From Acinetobacter sp. B51(2017) (lineage in GTDB: Bacteria; Pseudomonadota; Gammaproteobacteria; Pseudomonadales; Moraxellaceae): a stretch of DNA of 39,238 nucleotides. The translations under genes and the position numbers were made by a program. The stretch spans positions 1 to 39,238 of the forward strand of contig NZ_PJRJ01000026.1 of NCBI RefSeq assembly GCF_003711395.1, in the 5' to 3' direction. The notes below the pieces were generated by a model. It ran no database searches. It was given only the letters and a program-made list of their open reading frames with translations, and was not told where the DNA came from. Positions 17,443-27,021 of this stretch are shown piece after piece (within the stretch, counting starts at the first letter, position 1; every line of letters begins with the position of its first letter).

Positions 17443-19065
17443 GTGTTTAAACACAGTATCTTTTTACGGATTTATGCTGGACTGTTGATTTTGATGGTGC
17501 TGGTTGCCTGTTCAGGTTATGTACTCACGCAAATTATCAATTATCAACGTGCTCAAGAATACCGTGAGTCACTGACCGATGGCATGGCTTATATCATTAG
17601 TGAGGGCATTGCACGTCAATCCAATCAGCAGCAAAAAGAAGATTGGATCTCGGATGCCTCAAATCTCTTGGGGCTACCGATTTTTTATGTGCGTGCTGAT
17701 CAAGTGTCATTGTCACGCGCTGAAAACCGCCGTATTGCTGAACAAAAAGCAGTGGTGCGTTATCAAGCTGAAAATTCGATTGCTTATGTGGTGATGGGCA
17801 TCAAAGATGACCCAGATCATTACTTGTATGCGCAAATTGATGAGATTACCGAACAGCAAATGAAATTTTTGCCGGTATTTATTCAAGATTATTTGGCCTA
17901 TTACTCAGGCCAAGAAGCCAAATATCTAGCCAACATTCAAGAGCATTTTTCTTATCCTGTTAGCATTCAAAATTTACGTGATTTATCCTTAGATTCAGAA
18001 CAGCTCAGTCGTTTACGTTTGGGTAATGGCATTATTGTTTATAAAGATAATCCATCCATTCGTGGTACCACCATTTCAATTATTAGCCCTTTAGAGCGTG
18101 ATCCAACCCAAGCTATTGTGATTGGGCCAGTACCGCTGTTTAACTGGATGCCATTTGAGTTGGCCGCTGGTATTACCTTACTCAGTCTGTTTATTTTGAG
18201 TTTGGGAGTTTACGGCTTAATGATTCCAATGCAGCGTAAGATTCGCGAAGTGAATCGTGCTTTAGATCAAATTCAAGGCGGTGATTTATCAGTGCGTTTA
18301 CCTGTAGATGGTACCGATGAACTGGCAAACTTAGCCACCAGTTATAACAACATGGCTGAACATATCCAGCGCTTAATTGAAGCGCAGCGTGAACTGATGC
18401 GTGCGGTATCGCATGAACTACGTACCCCTGTGGCACGCATTCGTTTTGCGTTGGAAATGTTGGTGGATGAAGATGATTACGAATATCGTCAGCAACAAAT
18501 GGATATGATTGATAAAGATATTGAGGCCTTAAATACCTTAATTGATGAAATCATGACCTATGCCAAGCTTGAGCAAGGTATGCCATCCTTAGATTTTGCA
18601 CAGGTCTCTTTGTTTGAGGTGCTCGATCAAGTGCTCACCGAAACCGAAGCTTTAAAAACTGGTAAAATTTTAGAATTACAAGCGCCACCTGTGGCTTTAG
18701 AAGTCGAAACCGAGCGCCGTTATTTGCACCGTGTCATTCAAAACTTAGTCGGTAATGCGGTACGTTATGCTGACAGTAAAGTGCTGATGAGTGGTGGCTT
18801 AAACGAGCAGGGTTTAGCTTATATTTGTGTTGAAGATGATGGCCCCGGTATTCCAGAGGCAGAGCGTGAGCGGATTTTTGAAGCATTTGCCCGTTTAGAT
18901 GATAGCCGTACCCGTGCTTCTGGCGGCTATGGCTTAGGCTTGTCGATTGTCAGTCGTATTGCCTATTGGTTTGGTGGAGAAGTCTGCATTGACCAAAGCC
19001 CAAGTTTAGGCGGAGCGCGTTTTATCATGACATGGCCTGCTAAACGCTTAACTAAAAAGAAATAA
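17443..19065 (+). CDS. bfmS: Sensor histidine kinase BfmS
   Basis: A 540-residue inner-membrane kinase paired with BfmR. Two membrane segments (about 8-30 and 236-261) flank a periplasmic sensor region of roughly 200 residues. HAMP (about 262-312) is followed by the phospho-acceptor H324 (AVSHELRTPVARI). The ATP-binding domain shows the N box (QNLVGNAVRYA, 433-443), G1 DDGPGI (465-470) and G2 GGYGLGL (494-500). The start is GTG at 17443, preceded by AGGAC. BfmS probably acts mainly as a phosphatase restraining BfmR in A. baumannii. A terminator follows. Confidence 0.95.
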   Translation: MFKHSIFLRIYAGLLILMVLVACSGYVLTQIINYQRAQEYRESLTDGMAYIISEGIARQSNQQQKEDWISDASNLLGLPIFYVRADQVSLSRAENRRIAEQKAVVRYQAENSIAYVVMGIKDDPDHYLYAQIDEITEQQMKFLPVFIQDYLAYYSGQEAKYLANIQEHFSYPVSIQNLRDLSLDSEQLSRLRLGNGIIVYKDNPSIRGTTISIISPLERDPTQAIVIGPVPLFNWMPFELAAGITLLSLFILSLGVYGLMIPMQRKIREVNRALDQIQGGDLSVRLPVDGTDELANLATSYNNMAEHIQRLIEAQRELMRAVSHELRTPVARIRFALEMLVDEDDYEYRQQQMDMIDKDIEALNTLIDEIMTYAKLEQGMPSLDFAQVSLFEVLDQVLTETEALKTGKILELQAPPVALEVETERRYLHRVIQNLVGNAVRYADSKVLMSGGLNEQGLAYICVEDDGPGIPEAERERIFEAFARLDDSRTRASGGYGLGLSIVSRIAYWFGGEVCIDQSPSLGGARFIMTWPAKRLTKKK

Positions 19066-19070
19066 AAAAA

Positions 19071-19087
19071 GCCCGCAATTTGCGGGC
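19071..19087. terminator. Bidirectional terminator between bfmS and the symporter gene
   Basis: GCCCGCA-ATT-TGCGGGC with A-run before and T-run after. It serves the convergent genes on both sides. Confidence 0.85.
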
Positions 19088-19111
19088 TTTTCTTTAGCAT
19101 TCAAAGATCAA

Positions 19112-20605
19112 TTATTTGGTGGCTTCTTTATATAAGCGATCTGCTTGGTCAAAACGATCTGTCACTTCAGCAGTTGGTGCTTTGCCCATTAGGCTTACCA
19201 GCACAATCGCGATAGTTGAACAGATAAAGCCCGGAATAATTTCATATACACCGGTATCACCCCATACGTTTTTCCATACAATCACCATGACCGCACCAAT
19301 AATCATACCCGCTAAAGCGCCATTTAAGGTCATACGACGCCAGAACAAAGATAAGATAATCAGTGGACCAAATGCCGCACCAAAACCTGCCCAAGCATAA
19401 GCGACTAAGCCTAGCACTTTAGATTCAGGATTACCCGCCATCCAAATCGCAAGTAATGCGATCATCAGTACCATGACACGACCCACCCAAACTAATTCGT
19501 TTTGGCTGGCATTTTTACGCAGTAGTGATTTATAAAAATCTTCAGTTAAAGTACTTGAACACACCAAAAGCTGACAGCTAAGTGTACTCATTACGGCGGC
19601 TAAAATAGCAGCCAGTACCACACCTGCAATCCATGGATTGAATAAAATTTTAGTCAATTCCATAAACACAGTTTCAGGGTTGGCATTCACCACACTGGCC
19701 AACTCTGGATTGGCTTGGAAGTAAGCAATACCAAAGAAGCCCGCAGCTACTGCGCCGCCCAAACATAAGATCATCCATGTCATACCAATACGGCGTGCGT
19801 TAGGAATCGATTTCACAGAATCCGCAGCCATAAAGCGCACTAAAATATGCGGTTGACCAAAATAACCTAAGCCCCATGCCAATAAAGACATAATTGCGAC
19901 AAAGCTTAAATTTCCAATCAGGTCGGTGGCTTGAGGACGCGCAGCTTCTAAAGCTAAGCTGACTTGTGACATATCAGAGAAGGTCATTAAGGTCACAACA
20001 GGGGTTAAAATTAAAGCAAAGATCATCAGACCCGCTTGGAAGGTATCTGTCCAAGACACTGCCAAGAAACCACCAATAAAGACATAACTAATGGTGGCAA
20101 TGGCACTAATCCAAAGCGCGGTGCTGTATGACATATCAAACATGCTTTCGAAAAGGCGCGCGCCTGCAACCATGCCTGAAGCACAATAAATGGCAAAGAA
20201 AATTAAAATCACGAATGCTGAAACAATACGTAATACTTTCTTTTGATCATTAAAACGATTAGAGAAATAATCTGGCAAGGTCAGTGCATTATGCTGCACT
20301 TCGGTATGTACGCGTAAACGACCTGCGACCAACAGCCAATTGAGCCATGCACCAATAATCAGACCAATTGCGATCCACATTTCAGACAGGCCAGAGAGAT
20401 AAATAGCGCCGGGTAAACCCATCAGTAACCAACCGCTCATATCTGATGCACCAGCCGAAAGGGCAGTGACAAAACTACCTAAGCGACGACCACCTAAGAT
20501 ATAGTCAGAAAAGTTAGCTGTGGCGCGATAAGCCATCAGGCCAATCGCGACCATGGCGACAATATAAAATAAAAAGGTAATAAGAGTGGGATTCAGGGAG
20601 CTCAT
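19112..20605 (-). CDS. putP: Sodium/proline symporter
   Basis: A 497-residue sodium:solute symporter (SSS family) of the inner membrane with about 13 hydrophobic segments. The N-terminus, TLITFLFYIVAMVAIGLMAY followed by NFSDYILGGRRLGSFVTALS and SAGASDMSGWLLMGLPGA, matches PutP closely. SAGASDMSGW holds the conserved sodium/proline-site region. The start is ATG at 20605 (MSSLNPTL); the longer frame would begin at a TTG. It imports proline as carbon, nitrogen or osmoprotectant. PutA is not in the window. It is convergent with bfmS. Confidence 0.93.
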   Translation of the reverse strand: MSSLNPTLITFLFYIVAMVAIGLMAYRATANFSDYILGGRRLGSFVTALSAGASDMSGWLLMGLPGAIYLSGLSEMWIAIGLIIGAWLNWLLVAGRLRVHTEVQHNALTLPDYFSNRFNDQKKVLRIVSAFVILIFFAIYCASGMVAGARLFESMFDMSYSTALWISAIATISYVFIGGFLAVSWTDTFQAGLMIFALILTPVVTLMTFSDMSQVSLALEAARPQATDLIGNLSFVAIMSLLAWGLGYFGQPHILVRFMAADSVKSIPNARRIGMTWMILCLGGAVAAGFFGIAYFQANPELASVVNANPETVFMELTKILFNPWIAGVVLAAILAAVMSTLSCQLLVCSSTLTEDFYKSLLRKNASQNELVWVGRVMVLMIALLAIWMAGNPESKVLGLVAYAWAGFGAAFGPLIILSLFWRRMTLNGALAGMIIGAVMVIVWKNVWGDTGVYEIIPGFICSTIAIVLVSLMGKAPTAEVTDRFDQADRLYKEATK

Positions 20606-20768
20606 ACATGATCCATTTTTCAAGTTGGACAGTTGATCAAAAGCGGTTCCAGACGCTGTTGCCGCCTTGCTTCATTCCTGACCACAAGTCCGAATTTTTT
20701 CAAAAATAAACGCGAAATTTAACCATAATTTTAGATTGCTTGCTGAAGTTTTCATATACACATAAAAA

Positions 20769-20792
20769 ATAGACAGCTTTGACACTGTCTAT
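20769..20792 (-). terminator. Terminator of the nfeD-qmcA operon
   Basis: ATAGACAG and CTGTCTAT form an 8-bp stem with an 8-base loop, followed on the minus strand by a T-run (ATTTTTTATG). It lies about 20 bases past the stop of the SPFH gene. Confidence 0.75.
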
Positions 20793-20813
20793 CATTTTTA
20801 AAAAAAAGGATTT

Positions 20814-21668
20814 TTAACGGTTTTGTCCCATCACACCACGAATGGTATTGAGTACATCAGCTGGTAAAACCACAGTTTTGGCATTATTGGATTTGGCCAT
20901 TTCTTGCATGGCTTTGACGTATTGTTCACCTAATAAATAAGCGACAGGAATTTCTTTATCCCCGACTGCTGAGGACACCATGCTAATGGCTTTTTGCGAT
21001 GCTTCGGCTAACACGACTTGTGCTTCTGCATCACGGCGTGAGGCTTCTAAACGACCATCGGCTTCTAAAATCGCCGCTTGTTTTTCACCATCAGCTTTGG
21101 TGACGGTGGCACGACGTTGACGTTCTGCCGCCGCTTGTTCTTCCATTGCCGCTTGCATGGTATGTGATGGTTTAATGTCTTGGATTTCAACCGTCTTTAA
21201 GGTAATACCCCAATCGGAAATATCATCAGAAATGGCAGTTTTCAGTTTAGCTTTAATATGATCGCGTGAGGACAAGGCATCATCTAAGTCCATTTCACCC
21301 ACAATCGAACGTAGCGATGTTTGCACTAAGTTTTGAATGGCCCATGAATAGTTTTCGATACCATAAACTGCTTTTTCGGGTGTGGTTAAATTAATATAAG
21401 CCACTGCATTCATCAGTAACACCGCGTTATCACGGGTAATCACTTCTTGCGATGGGATATCTAAAACAATATCTTTGGTGGTGACTTTATAAGCCACTTC
21501 ATCGACATAAGGAATGACAAAGTTTAACCCCGGTTGCAAGGTGGTATGATATTTACCTAAACGTTGTACAATCCACTTATAACCTTGCGGCACAATACGT
21601 ACGCCCTTAAAAATGGTGATCGCAACAAAGGCCAATAGGGCTAATCCAATAATACTACTCACTGGCAT
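20814..21668 (-). CDS. qmcA: SPFH/stomatin-family membrane protein, QmcA-like
   Basis: A 284-residue protein: one N-terminal membrane segment (about 2-22, SSIIGLALLAFVAITIFKGV), then the SPFH (Band 7) domain from VRIVPQGYKWIVQRLGKYH to about 200, and a long Ala/Glu-rich helix (EEQAAAERQRRATVTKADGE) ending LNTIRGVMGQ. These proteins form large cages or microdomains in the inner membrane and help control proteases such as FtsH. The start is ATG at 21668; an upstream ATG would overlap nfeD. It begins 10 bases after the NfeD gene, the same pairing as E. coli ybbJ-qmcA. Confidence 0.9.
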   Translation of the reverse strand: MPVSSIIGLALLAFVAITIFKGVRIVPQGYKWIVQRLGKYHTTLQPGLNFVIPYVDEVAYKVTTKDIVLDIPSQEVITRDNAVLLMNAVAYINLTTPEKAVYGIENYSWAIQNLVQTSLRSIVGEMDLDDALSSRDHIKAKLKTAISDDISDWGITLKTVEIQDIKPSHTMQAAMEEQAAAERQRRATVTKADGEKQAAILEADGRLEASRRDAEAQVVLAEASQKAISMVSSAVGDKEIPVAYLLGEQYVKAMQEMAKSNNAKTVVLPADVLNTIRGVMGQNR

Positions 21669-21678
21669 AAATTTAATC

Positions 21679-22143
21679 TCATTGTTGTTGTGATGTGTGT
21701 GGCTCAACCAATAAGTCATTGCCTAAAATATCCACGACACGAACTCGGTCGCCAACCTTGACTGGCTTTAAGCTGCGGCATTGCCATTCATCTGCACCTA
21801 AAACAGGGACAGAGAAACGTACTTTAATATGTTCATGCTCAAGATGACTTTCGATGACCATGCCCACTTGCCCAATGGTGGCTTCACGCGATAAACCTGC
21901 TTTGGTTTTATCAATCGACAGCGGTTTAATCAGCTTAAACCATGCCACTGTGCAGATGATTGATAACAGCATCCAAATCAGCAGTTGGGCGGTCAATCCC
22001 ATGCTAGGAAAAAGCCAATATAATAGGCTCACCACTAAAGCACCTACCCCAAACCACAGTGCAGCAAAAGAGGGCAAAATCAATTCAGCTAAAATGAGCA
22101 TAATCGCCAAGACCAGCCAGTGCCACGGTTCAATGTTCCACAT
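21679..22143 (-). CDS. NfeD-family membrane protein (YbbJ-like)
   Basis: A 154-residue short NfeD protein. Three or four hydrophobic segments (about 8-72) are followed by a small soluble beta-barrel domain: IGQVGMVIESHLEHEHIKVR, EWQCRSLKPVKVGDRVRVVD and ILGNDLLVEP, the usual NfeD OB-fold signature. NfeD proteins pair with SPFH proteins and are thought to guide or stabilise their assembly. It is the first gene of a two-gene unit with qmcA. Confidence 0.88.
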   Translation of the reverse strand: MWNIEPWHWLVLAIMLILAELILPSFAALWFGVGALVVSLLYWLFPSMGLTAQLLIWMLLSIICTVAWFKLIKPLSIDKTKAGLSREATIGQVGMVIESHLEHEHIKVRFSVPVLGADEWQCRSLKPVKVGDRVRVVDILGNDLLVEPHTSQQQ

Positions 22144-22210
22144 GGCAGTATCCTATGTTGCGAAGAACTTTGACTGTAACATAAGTGTAGAAATGATTAA
22201 AACTTAGTTA

Positions 22211-22253
22211 CAACTCATGTAAAAAGCCCAAGCTGGGCTTTTTACATGAGTTG
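22211..22253. terminator. Long perfect palindrome, bidirectional terminator
   Basis: Two 20-base arms beginning CAACTCATGTAAAAAGCCCA flank a 3-base centre. The core AAAAAGCCC/GGGCTTTTT works as a terminator in both directions. It lies between the acyltransferase and nfeD, both on the minus strand. The perfect length is unusual. Confidence 0.8.
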
Positions 22254-22261
22254 CCTGCATA

Positions 22262-22873
22262 CTATTTTTTTTGCAAAGGTTGAGCTAAACGTTCAGGGTG
22301 TTTGGAAGAAATTTTATCGCGATATAAAGCCAATATGTGCTTTAGGTCGGCGTCATAATCACCTGTTGCTTCGAATGCGCCTAAACAGTGAATGATTTTT
22401 TGCGCATAATCTAAGGCAAACATAACTATGGGCACCTCTGCGCCCAACGCAATACGATAAAAGCCACTTCTAAATTCAGTGGCATTATGCCGTGTCCCTT
22501 CTGGGGTCATGCCCAGCCAAATTTGCTCACGGCTACGTAATTCATGAATCGCTTGCTGGGTTAAACCTTGCGAAGCATTGCGTTTGACGGGGATGACATC
22601 AAGCCAATTGAGTAAGGGTTTGAGTGGGGTGTTAAATAAACTGGCTTTGGCAAACATATGAATTTTAAGATCTATGGCCACCACAAAATTAAAACCATAC
22701 CAGCCATCTAAATTTGAAGTATGCGGCATGACAATTGCCACTGCTTTGGCTAAATTGGGAAATTCACCTTGAAATTGCCAGCCTTGTGCTAAATACAATT
22801 GCTTAAAAAACTTTTGACTGAATTTGCCGTGGCGTTTAGGCACTCGATCCGGTAAAAGTGGCAATGTGGACAT
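22262..22873 (-). CDS. PlsC-like 1-acylglycerol-phosphate acyltransferase
   Basis: A 203-residue acyltransferase. The catalytic HX4D motif is PHTSNLDGWYGF (H about 50) and the phosphate-binding motif is GMTPEGTRH (about 121). No clear membrane segment is seen except a hydrophobic stretch near AIVMPH and YGFNFVVAIDL. It would esterify a lysophosphatidate-type acceptor for phospholipid making or recycling. The start is ATG at 22873 (MSTLPLLP) rather than the TTG two codons earlier. The gene is divergent from the permease at 22977, so both promoters share about 100 bases. Confidence 0.85.
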   Translation of the reverse strand: MSTLPLLPDRVPKRHGKFSQKFFKQLYLAQGWQFQGEFPNLAKAVAIVMPHTSNLDGWYGFNFVVAIDLKIHMFAKASLFNTPLKPLLNWLDVIPVKRNASQGLTQQAIHELRSREQIWLGMTPEGTRHNATEFRSGFYRIALGAEVPIVMFALDYAQKIIHCLGAFEATGDYDADLKHILALYRDKISSKHPERLAQPLQKK

Positions 22874-22976
22874 TAGCAATCCTTAATTGATTTACAACAT
22901 AAATAGTTTAGGCTTTTCAGTTAAAAAATATAGCGGCAAAATGTGTCTACGATTTTTATGCCCAAATTTCATCCAC

Positions 22977-24188
22977 ATGCCGCACATCTACTTGCTGTTA
23001 TTTTCGTTGTATTGGGCACAAGGCTTACCTGTGGGCTTTATGACCCATGCTTTGCCAGTGATTTTACGGGCTGAAAGCGTATCTTTGGCGCATATTGGTG
23101 GCTTTGGTCTTTTAATGCTACCTTGGTCAATCAAAGTGTTTTGGGCACCACTGATTGATCGTTATGGCGCGTACCGTGCTTGGATTATTCCGCTGCAATT
23201 GATTATGGTGGCAAGTTTGGTGGCGCTGTCTTTTTTACCCGTGCAGGCGCTGGATCAACCTAGCTATTTAATGCTGTTTTTTGTGTTGTTATTGGTTATG
23301 AATTTTGCTGCCGCTACGCAAGATATTGCCACTGATGCTTTAGCGGTGCGGGTGTTGCATAGCCGCAGCCAACATTGGGGCAATACTTTACAAGTACTTG
23401 GCTCACGTTTGGGTTTTATTGTGGGTGGCGGTGTGTTGTTATGGCTGCTTGACATATGGCAATGGCAAGCGACCTTTTTAATGTTGGCTGGGTTAGTTGC
23501 CTTCAATAGTCTGCCGATTTTATGGTCACGGCATGGACAAGTGCTAAAAAAGTCACAGCAACAATTATTCAAACAAAGCTTAAAAAGCTATTTTACTTAT
23601 TTTAAATCCAAGCCTGAGTTATGGGCATGGCTAGGCGTACTGTTAAGTTTTAAATTGGCCGACGGTTTGGCGGGCCCGATACTTAAAACCCTCATGGTCG
23701 ATTTAGGCTTAAGTCTTCAACAAATTGGCTTATATATTAGCGTGCTTGGGGCAATAGCTGCTTTAGTGGGTGCCGGACTGGCAGGTCTGCTGCTGCAAGT
23801 GCTAAGTCGTGAGCGTGCTTTAGTTGCTCTATCTATCGCTAAAATTTTAAGCTTAGTAGCCTATGCATGGTTAGCAGAGCAATATCAACAGCAACAAGTT
23901 GTGAGTGCATGGCTGATCTATAGCATTAACGCCCTAGAAGATGCTATTTCAAGTATGTTGTTGGTGGTGATGCTTACCTTAATTATGCAATACAGCCGTC
24001 CAGCATGGGCAGGCACTGACTTTAGCTTACAAGTTGCGCTCATGGCGAGCGTCAGCGGCGGGCTATATATCTTCAGTGGCGTTTTGGCTGATGCAGTGGG
24101 CTATGCACTGTATTTAAAATGCATTGTGGTGGTGGCACTCTTGGCACTGTATCCAATCTACCGTTGGCAAACACATAGATCTGTCTAA
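22977..24188 (+). CDS. AmpG-like MFS permease
   Basis: An MFS transporter of about 403 residues with roughly 12 hydrophobic segments. It begins MPHIYLLLFSLYWAQGLPVG, then LIDRYGAYRAWIIPL and AATQDIATDALAVRVL. GLP and TQDIATDALA are features of the AmpG family, which imports cell-wall muropeptides. Starts at 22941 (MCLRFL) and further up are open, but the family match begins at 22977; neither ATG has a good ribosome site. Its substrate is therefore inferred (muropeptide or related). It is not next to a beta-lactamase gene. Confidence 0.75.
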   Translation: MPHIYLLLFSLYWAQGLPVGFMTHALPVILRAESVSLAHIGGFGLLMLPWSIKVFWAPLIDRYGAYRAWIIPLQLIMVASLVALSFLPVQALDQPSYLMLFFVLLLVMNFAAATQDIATDALAVRVLHSRSQHWGNTLQVLGSRLGFIVGGGVLLWLLDIWQWQATFLMLAGLVAFNSLPILWSRHGQVLKKSQQQLFKQSLKSYFTYFKSKPELWAWLGVLLSFKLADGLAGPILKTLMVDLGLSLQQIGLYISVLGAIAALVGAGLAGLLLQVLSRERALVALSIAKILSLVAYAWLAEQYQQQQVVSAWLIYSINALEDAISSMLLVVMLTLIMQYSRPAWAGTDFSLQVALMASVSGGLYIFSGVLADAVGYALYLKCIVVVALLALYPIYRWQTHRSV

Positions 24189-24298
24189 AAAAATAATCTA
24201 ACCCATTAAAAAATATATATAAATAATTTTTTAATTGTTTTTCTTCTCCCCAACAGCCATGTAACATGCGCGGCTAAATTGTAACAAGGATCTCCCTG

Positions 24299-25438
24299 AT
24301 GAACACTCAATTGGCGCTGTTGGTCGCGCTATCCAGCGTCACATTCTCTGCGGTGGCTGCACCAAGTTTTTATGGTGAAATTGATTTAAGTATCGATTAC
24401 TTAAAAGAAGACAATGCCAGCGGTCGTGATCGTGATGTGACCGAGCTCAGTTCAAATAACTCATTTATTGGCTTAAAAGGCGATCAAAAGCTCAATGAGC
24501 GTTTAAGCGCATTGTATCAAGCTGAATTTACCTTTTATGGTGATGATGGTCAAAGCGGTAGTGGTGATAGCTTTGTACCACGTAACCTATTGATTGGTCT
24601 AAAAGATCAACAATTGGGTACGCTAAAACTAGGTAAAATAGATACCCCCGTGAAACAGCTCTCTGCACAAGTAGATACTTTTAACAACTATGTAGAAAAC
24701 AATGCTGATATTCACGGCATCATGGCAGGCGAAACCCGTATTGATAATAGCGTGGTCTATGAAACGCCAAGCTTTAAAGTTGGTCAAGGTCAGGTTGATG
24801 CCAAAGTACAGTTGGCGACGGGTGAAGGCGAAGAGCGAATTAAAGCCAGCAAAGGCGGTTATGGCGTTTCTGGTCGTGGACTTAGTGATTCTTGGTCCTC
24901 ATCGGTTGTGTATAGCGATCAAAAATTCTTAGCCGGTGTCGGTTATGACAAAGCCATGCCAAGCCGTTTCCTCAGTCGCGGTTTTTTAAATGCACAACAC
25001 CAAGAAGTCACAGCAGCTTCGAATGTCATTGCAGCAGCAGATAACCTACGTGCCATTGCTCGTGTCAATTTAGACAGCGGTGTGTCATTACGTGCTTTAT
25101 ACCAGGTCTCTGAAATTGCTGACACCCAAGCGGGTGAAAAACCAGCACAAGATCTCACAGTGCAAAACATTGATGATGCGCAAGCATGGTTAGTGGGGGC
25201 AGAATACAAGCTCGCACATGCTCAAGCATGGACAGTCAAAGCGCAGTACAGCCAAAACACAGTGAGCTTCAAAGATACCACAGCGGATTATGAGCTACAG
25301 CAAGTATTGGCAGGTGTAGATTATGCTTTTTCTAAGCAAGTCAAAGTCTATGGTCATGCCGGCTATTTAAGCATTGAACAAGCTGCACAAGAAGATCAAC
25401 AATTTTTGTTGGGCACAGGCTTTGAATATAAATTCTAA
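24299..25438 (+). CDS. Gram-negative porin (trimeric, porin_4 type)
   Basis: A 379-residue outer-membrane protein. The signal peptide is MNTQLALLVALSSVTFSAVA, cleaved before APSFYGEIDLS. The mature part has the first-strand signature YGEIDLSIDY, then NNSFIGLKGDQKLNERLSAL, a PRNLLIGLKDQQLGTLKLGK segment and the acidic constriction loop typical of porins; it ends in a C-terminal Phe (GFEYKF), needed for BAM recognition. The predicted strands alternate about every 10-15 residues. The substrate is unknown. AAGGATCT precedes the ATG; a terminator follows. Confidence 0.88.
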   Translation: MNTQLALLVALSSVTFSAVAAPSFYGEIDLSIDYLKEDNASGRDRDVTELSSNNSFIGLKGDQKLNERLSALYQAEFTFYGDDGQSGSGDSFVPRNLLIGLKDQQLGTLKLGKIDTPVKQLSAQVDTFNNYVENNADIHGIMAGETRIDNSVVYETPSFKVGQGQVDAKVQLATGEGEERIKASKGGYGVSGRGLSDSWSSSVVYSDQKFLAGVGYDKAMPSRFLSRGFLNAQHQEVTAASNVIAAADNLRAIARVNLDSGVSLRALYQVSEIADTQAGEKPAQDLTVQNIDDAQAWLVGAEYKLAHAQAWTVKAQYSQNTVSFKDTTADYELQQVLAGVDYAFSKQVKVYGHAGYLSIEQAAQEDQQFLLGTGFEYKF

Positions 25439-25445
25439 GCATCAC

Positions 25446-25470
25446 AAAAAGGCGCATATCGCGCCTTTTT
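25446..25470 (+). terminator. Terminator after the porin gene
   Basis: AAAAAGGCGC-ATATC-GCGCCTTTTT, a symmetric A/T-flanked hairpin, just past the porin stop. Confidence 0.85.
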
Positions 25471-25545
25471 TATTTTTTAGCTCAGTAGGGTGAGGATTGA
25501 GATGCCACGATATGCTAGATTAAATCTTATTTAGGCTGACTTTAT

Positions 25546-26238
25546 ATGCAAATTCAAGCCGTTTTATTTGATTTGGACAATACCTTAACCCATCGTGATC
25601 AAAGTGTGCAGGCCTATAGCCGGCACTTGGTAGAACATTATCAGAATAATATACAGCCCGATGCTTTGGACACTGTGATAAACATTATACGTCGCATTGA
25701 TAATGGCGGTTACCCCAAGCCTGAATTACTCACGCATGCCAGTATTGCAGCATCGGTAGGTTATGCTTTACAGCAACAACTGAACTGGAACAGTATGCCT
25801 GAGCTTGAAGCCTTGATTGCGTTTTGGTTTCGCCATTTTGCCCGTTTGGCTGTCGCCATGCCAGGGGCTGAGCAGCTACTACAGCAACTAAAAAGCCAAA
25901 ATTTTAAATTGGGTATTATTTCCAATGGTGGTCATCAAACCCGCCTGAATATTTTACAAGGATTGGGGTTTTTAGATTATTTTGATATGGTGCATAGTTC
26001 AGAATTAGTCGGGATTCGTAAGCCACAGCCAGAAATTTTTATTCATACTGCAACGTGTTTGGATTTAGCGCCACAGCAGTGTGTGTTTGTGGGTGATCAT
26101 CCCATCAATGATATGCAAGGTGCACAAGGGGCGGGGATGTATGCGCTATGGTTACAAGGTTTTCATCACAGTCAACAGCTGCTTGATGTACCAAAAATCA
26201 GCCAGTTGGATGAAGTTTGGCACTATTTATCAGTATAA
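25546..26238 (+). CDS. HAD-superfamily hydrolase
   Basis: A 230-residue cytosolic phosphatase-like protein with all HAD motifs: I FDLDNTLT (D9 nucleophile, D11), II SNGG (126-129), III K159 (GIRKPQPEIF) and IV GDHPINDM (183-190). A helical cap lies at about 17-100 (C1 type). The substrate is not predictable; it could be a small phosphorylated metabolite. It is convergent with the gltL operon, 45 bases apart. Confidence 0.88.
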   Translation: MQIQAVLFDLDNTLTHRDQSVQAYSRHLVEHYQNNIQPDALDTVINIIRRIDNGGYPKPELLTHASIAASVGYALQQQLNWNSMPELEALIAFWFRHFARLAVAMPGAEQLLQQLKSQNFKLGIISNGGHQTRLNILQGLGFLDYFDMVHSSELVGIRKPQPEIFIHTATCLDLAPQQCVFVGDHPINDMQGAQGAGMYALWLQGFHHSQQLLDVPKISQLDEVWHYLSV

Positions 26239-26283
26239 ACTTTCTTTGCTACAGCGATGCAGGGTGAGATTGGCACGTATCGT

Positions 26284-27021
26284 TTAATGTAAAATTTTCT
26301 CTAAAAAATGTTGTGCGCGTTCGCTGCGTTGCGTATTAAAGAAATCATCTTTAGAGCAATCTTCAATAATCTTGCCTTGATCCATAAAAATCACCCGATT
26401 GGCGCCTTGGCGGGCAAAGCCCATCTCATGCGTTACACACATCATGGTCATACCTTCTTTGGCTAGTTCCACCATCACATCTAACACTTCATTAATCATT
26501 TCAGGGTCAAGCGCTGAGGTGGGTTCATCAAACAGCATGGCGATGGGGTCCATACTTAAAGCGCGAGCAATGGCAACGCGTTGCTGCTGACCCCCTGAAA
26601 GTTCAGCGGGGTATTTTTTGGCATGTTGGCTTAAACCAACCCGATCTAAATAGGCCAAGCCTTTTTTCTCAGCGTCAGCTTGACTACGTCCTAAAACTTT
26701 GACTTGGGCAATGGTGAGATTGTCTTGAATACTCAAATGCGGAAATAATTCAAAATGTTGAAACACCATGCCCACACGGCTACGTAATTGGTTTAAATTG
26801 GTTTTTGGATCTTTTAAACGCATGCCATCCACCACAATATCGCCTTGTTGGAAGGGTTCTAAGCCATTGACGGTTTTAATTAAGGTGGATTTACCCGAAC
26901 CTGAAGGGCCACACACCACCACCACTTCACCTTGGCGAATTTGCGTGTTGCAGTCGGTGAGGACTTGGAAGTTGCCATACCATTTGCTGATGTTTTGAAT
27001 ATCAATCATGACGTCTGTCAT
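26284..27021 (-). CDS. gltL: Glutamate/aspartate ABC transporter, ATP-binding protein
   Basis: A 245-residue ATPase powering amino-acid import. Walker A is GPSGSGKST (about 38-46), the ABC signature LSGGQQQR (about 140), Walker B IAMLFDEPTSALD, then the H-loop CVTHEMGFAR. The ATG overlaps the GltK stop by 4 bases (ATGA). The overall match is to polar amino-acid importers of the GltL/GlnQ group. It is the last gene of gltIJKL. Confidence 0.92.
   Translation of the reverse strand: MTDVMIDIQNISKWYGNFQVLTDCNTQIRQGEVVVVCGPSGSGKSTLIKTVNGLEPFQQGDIVVDGMRLKDPKTNLNQLRSRVGMVFQHFELFPHLSIQDNLTIAQVKVLGRSQADAEKKGLAYLDRVGLSQHAKKYPAELSGGQQQRVAIARALSMDPIAMLFDEPTSALDPEMINEVLDVMVELAKEGMTMMCVTHEMGFARQGANRVIFMDQGKIIEDCSKDDFFNTQRSERAQHFLEKILH

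Noticed and set aside
22887..22976. Longer N-terminus for the MFS permease
   Set aside because: The upstream 30 codons start with TTG, do not look like part of the family and overlap the divergent promoter region.
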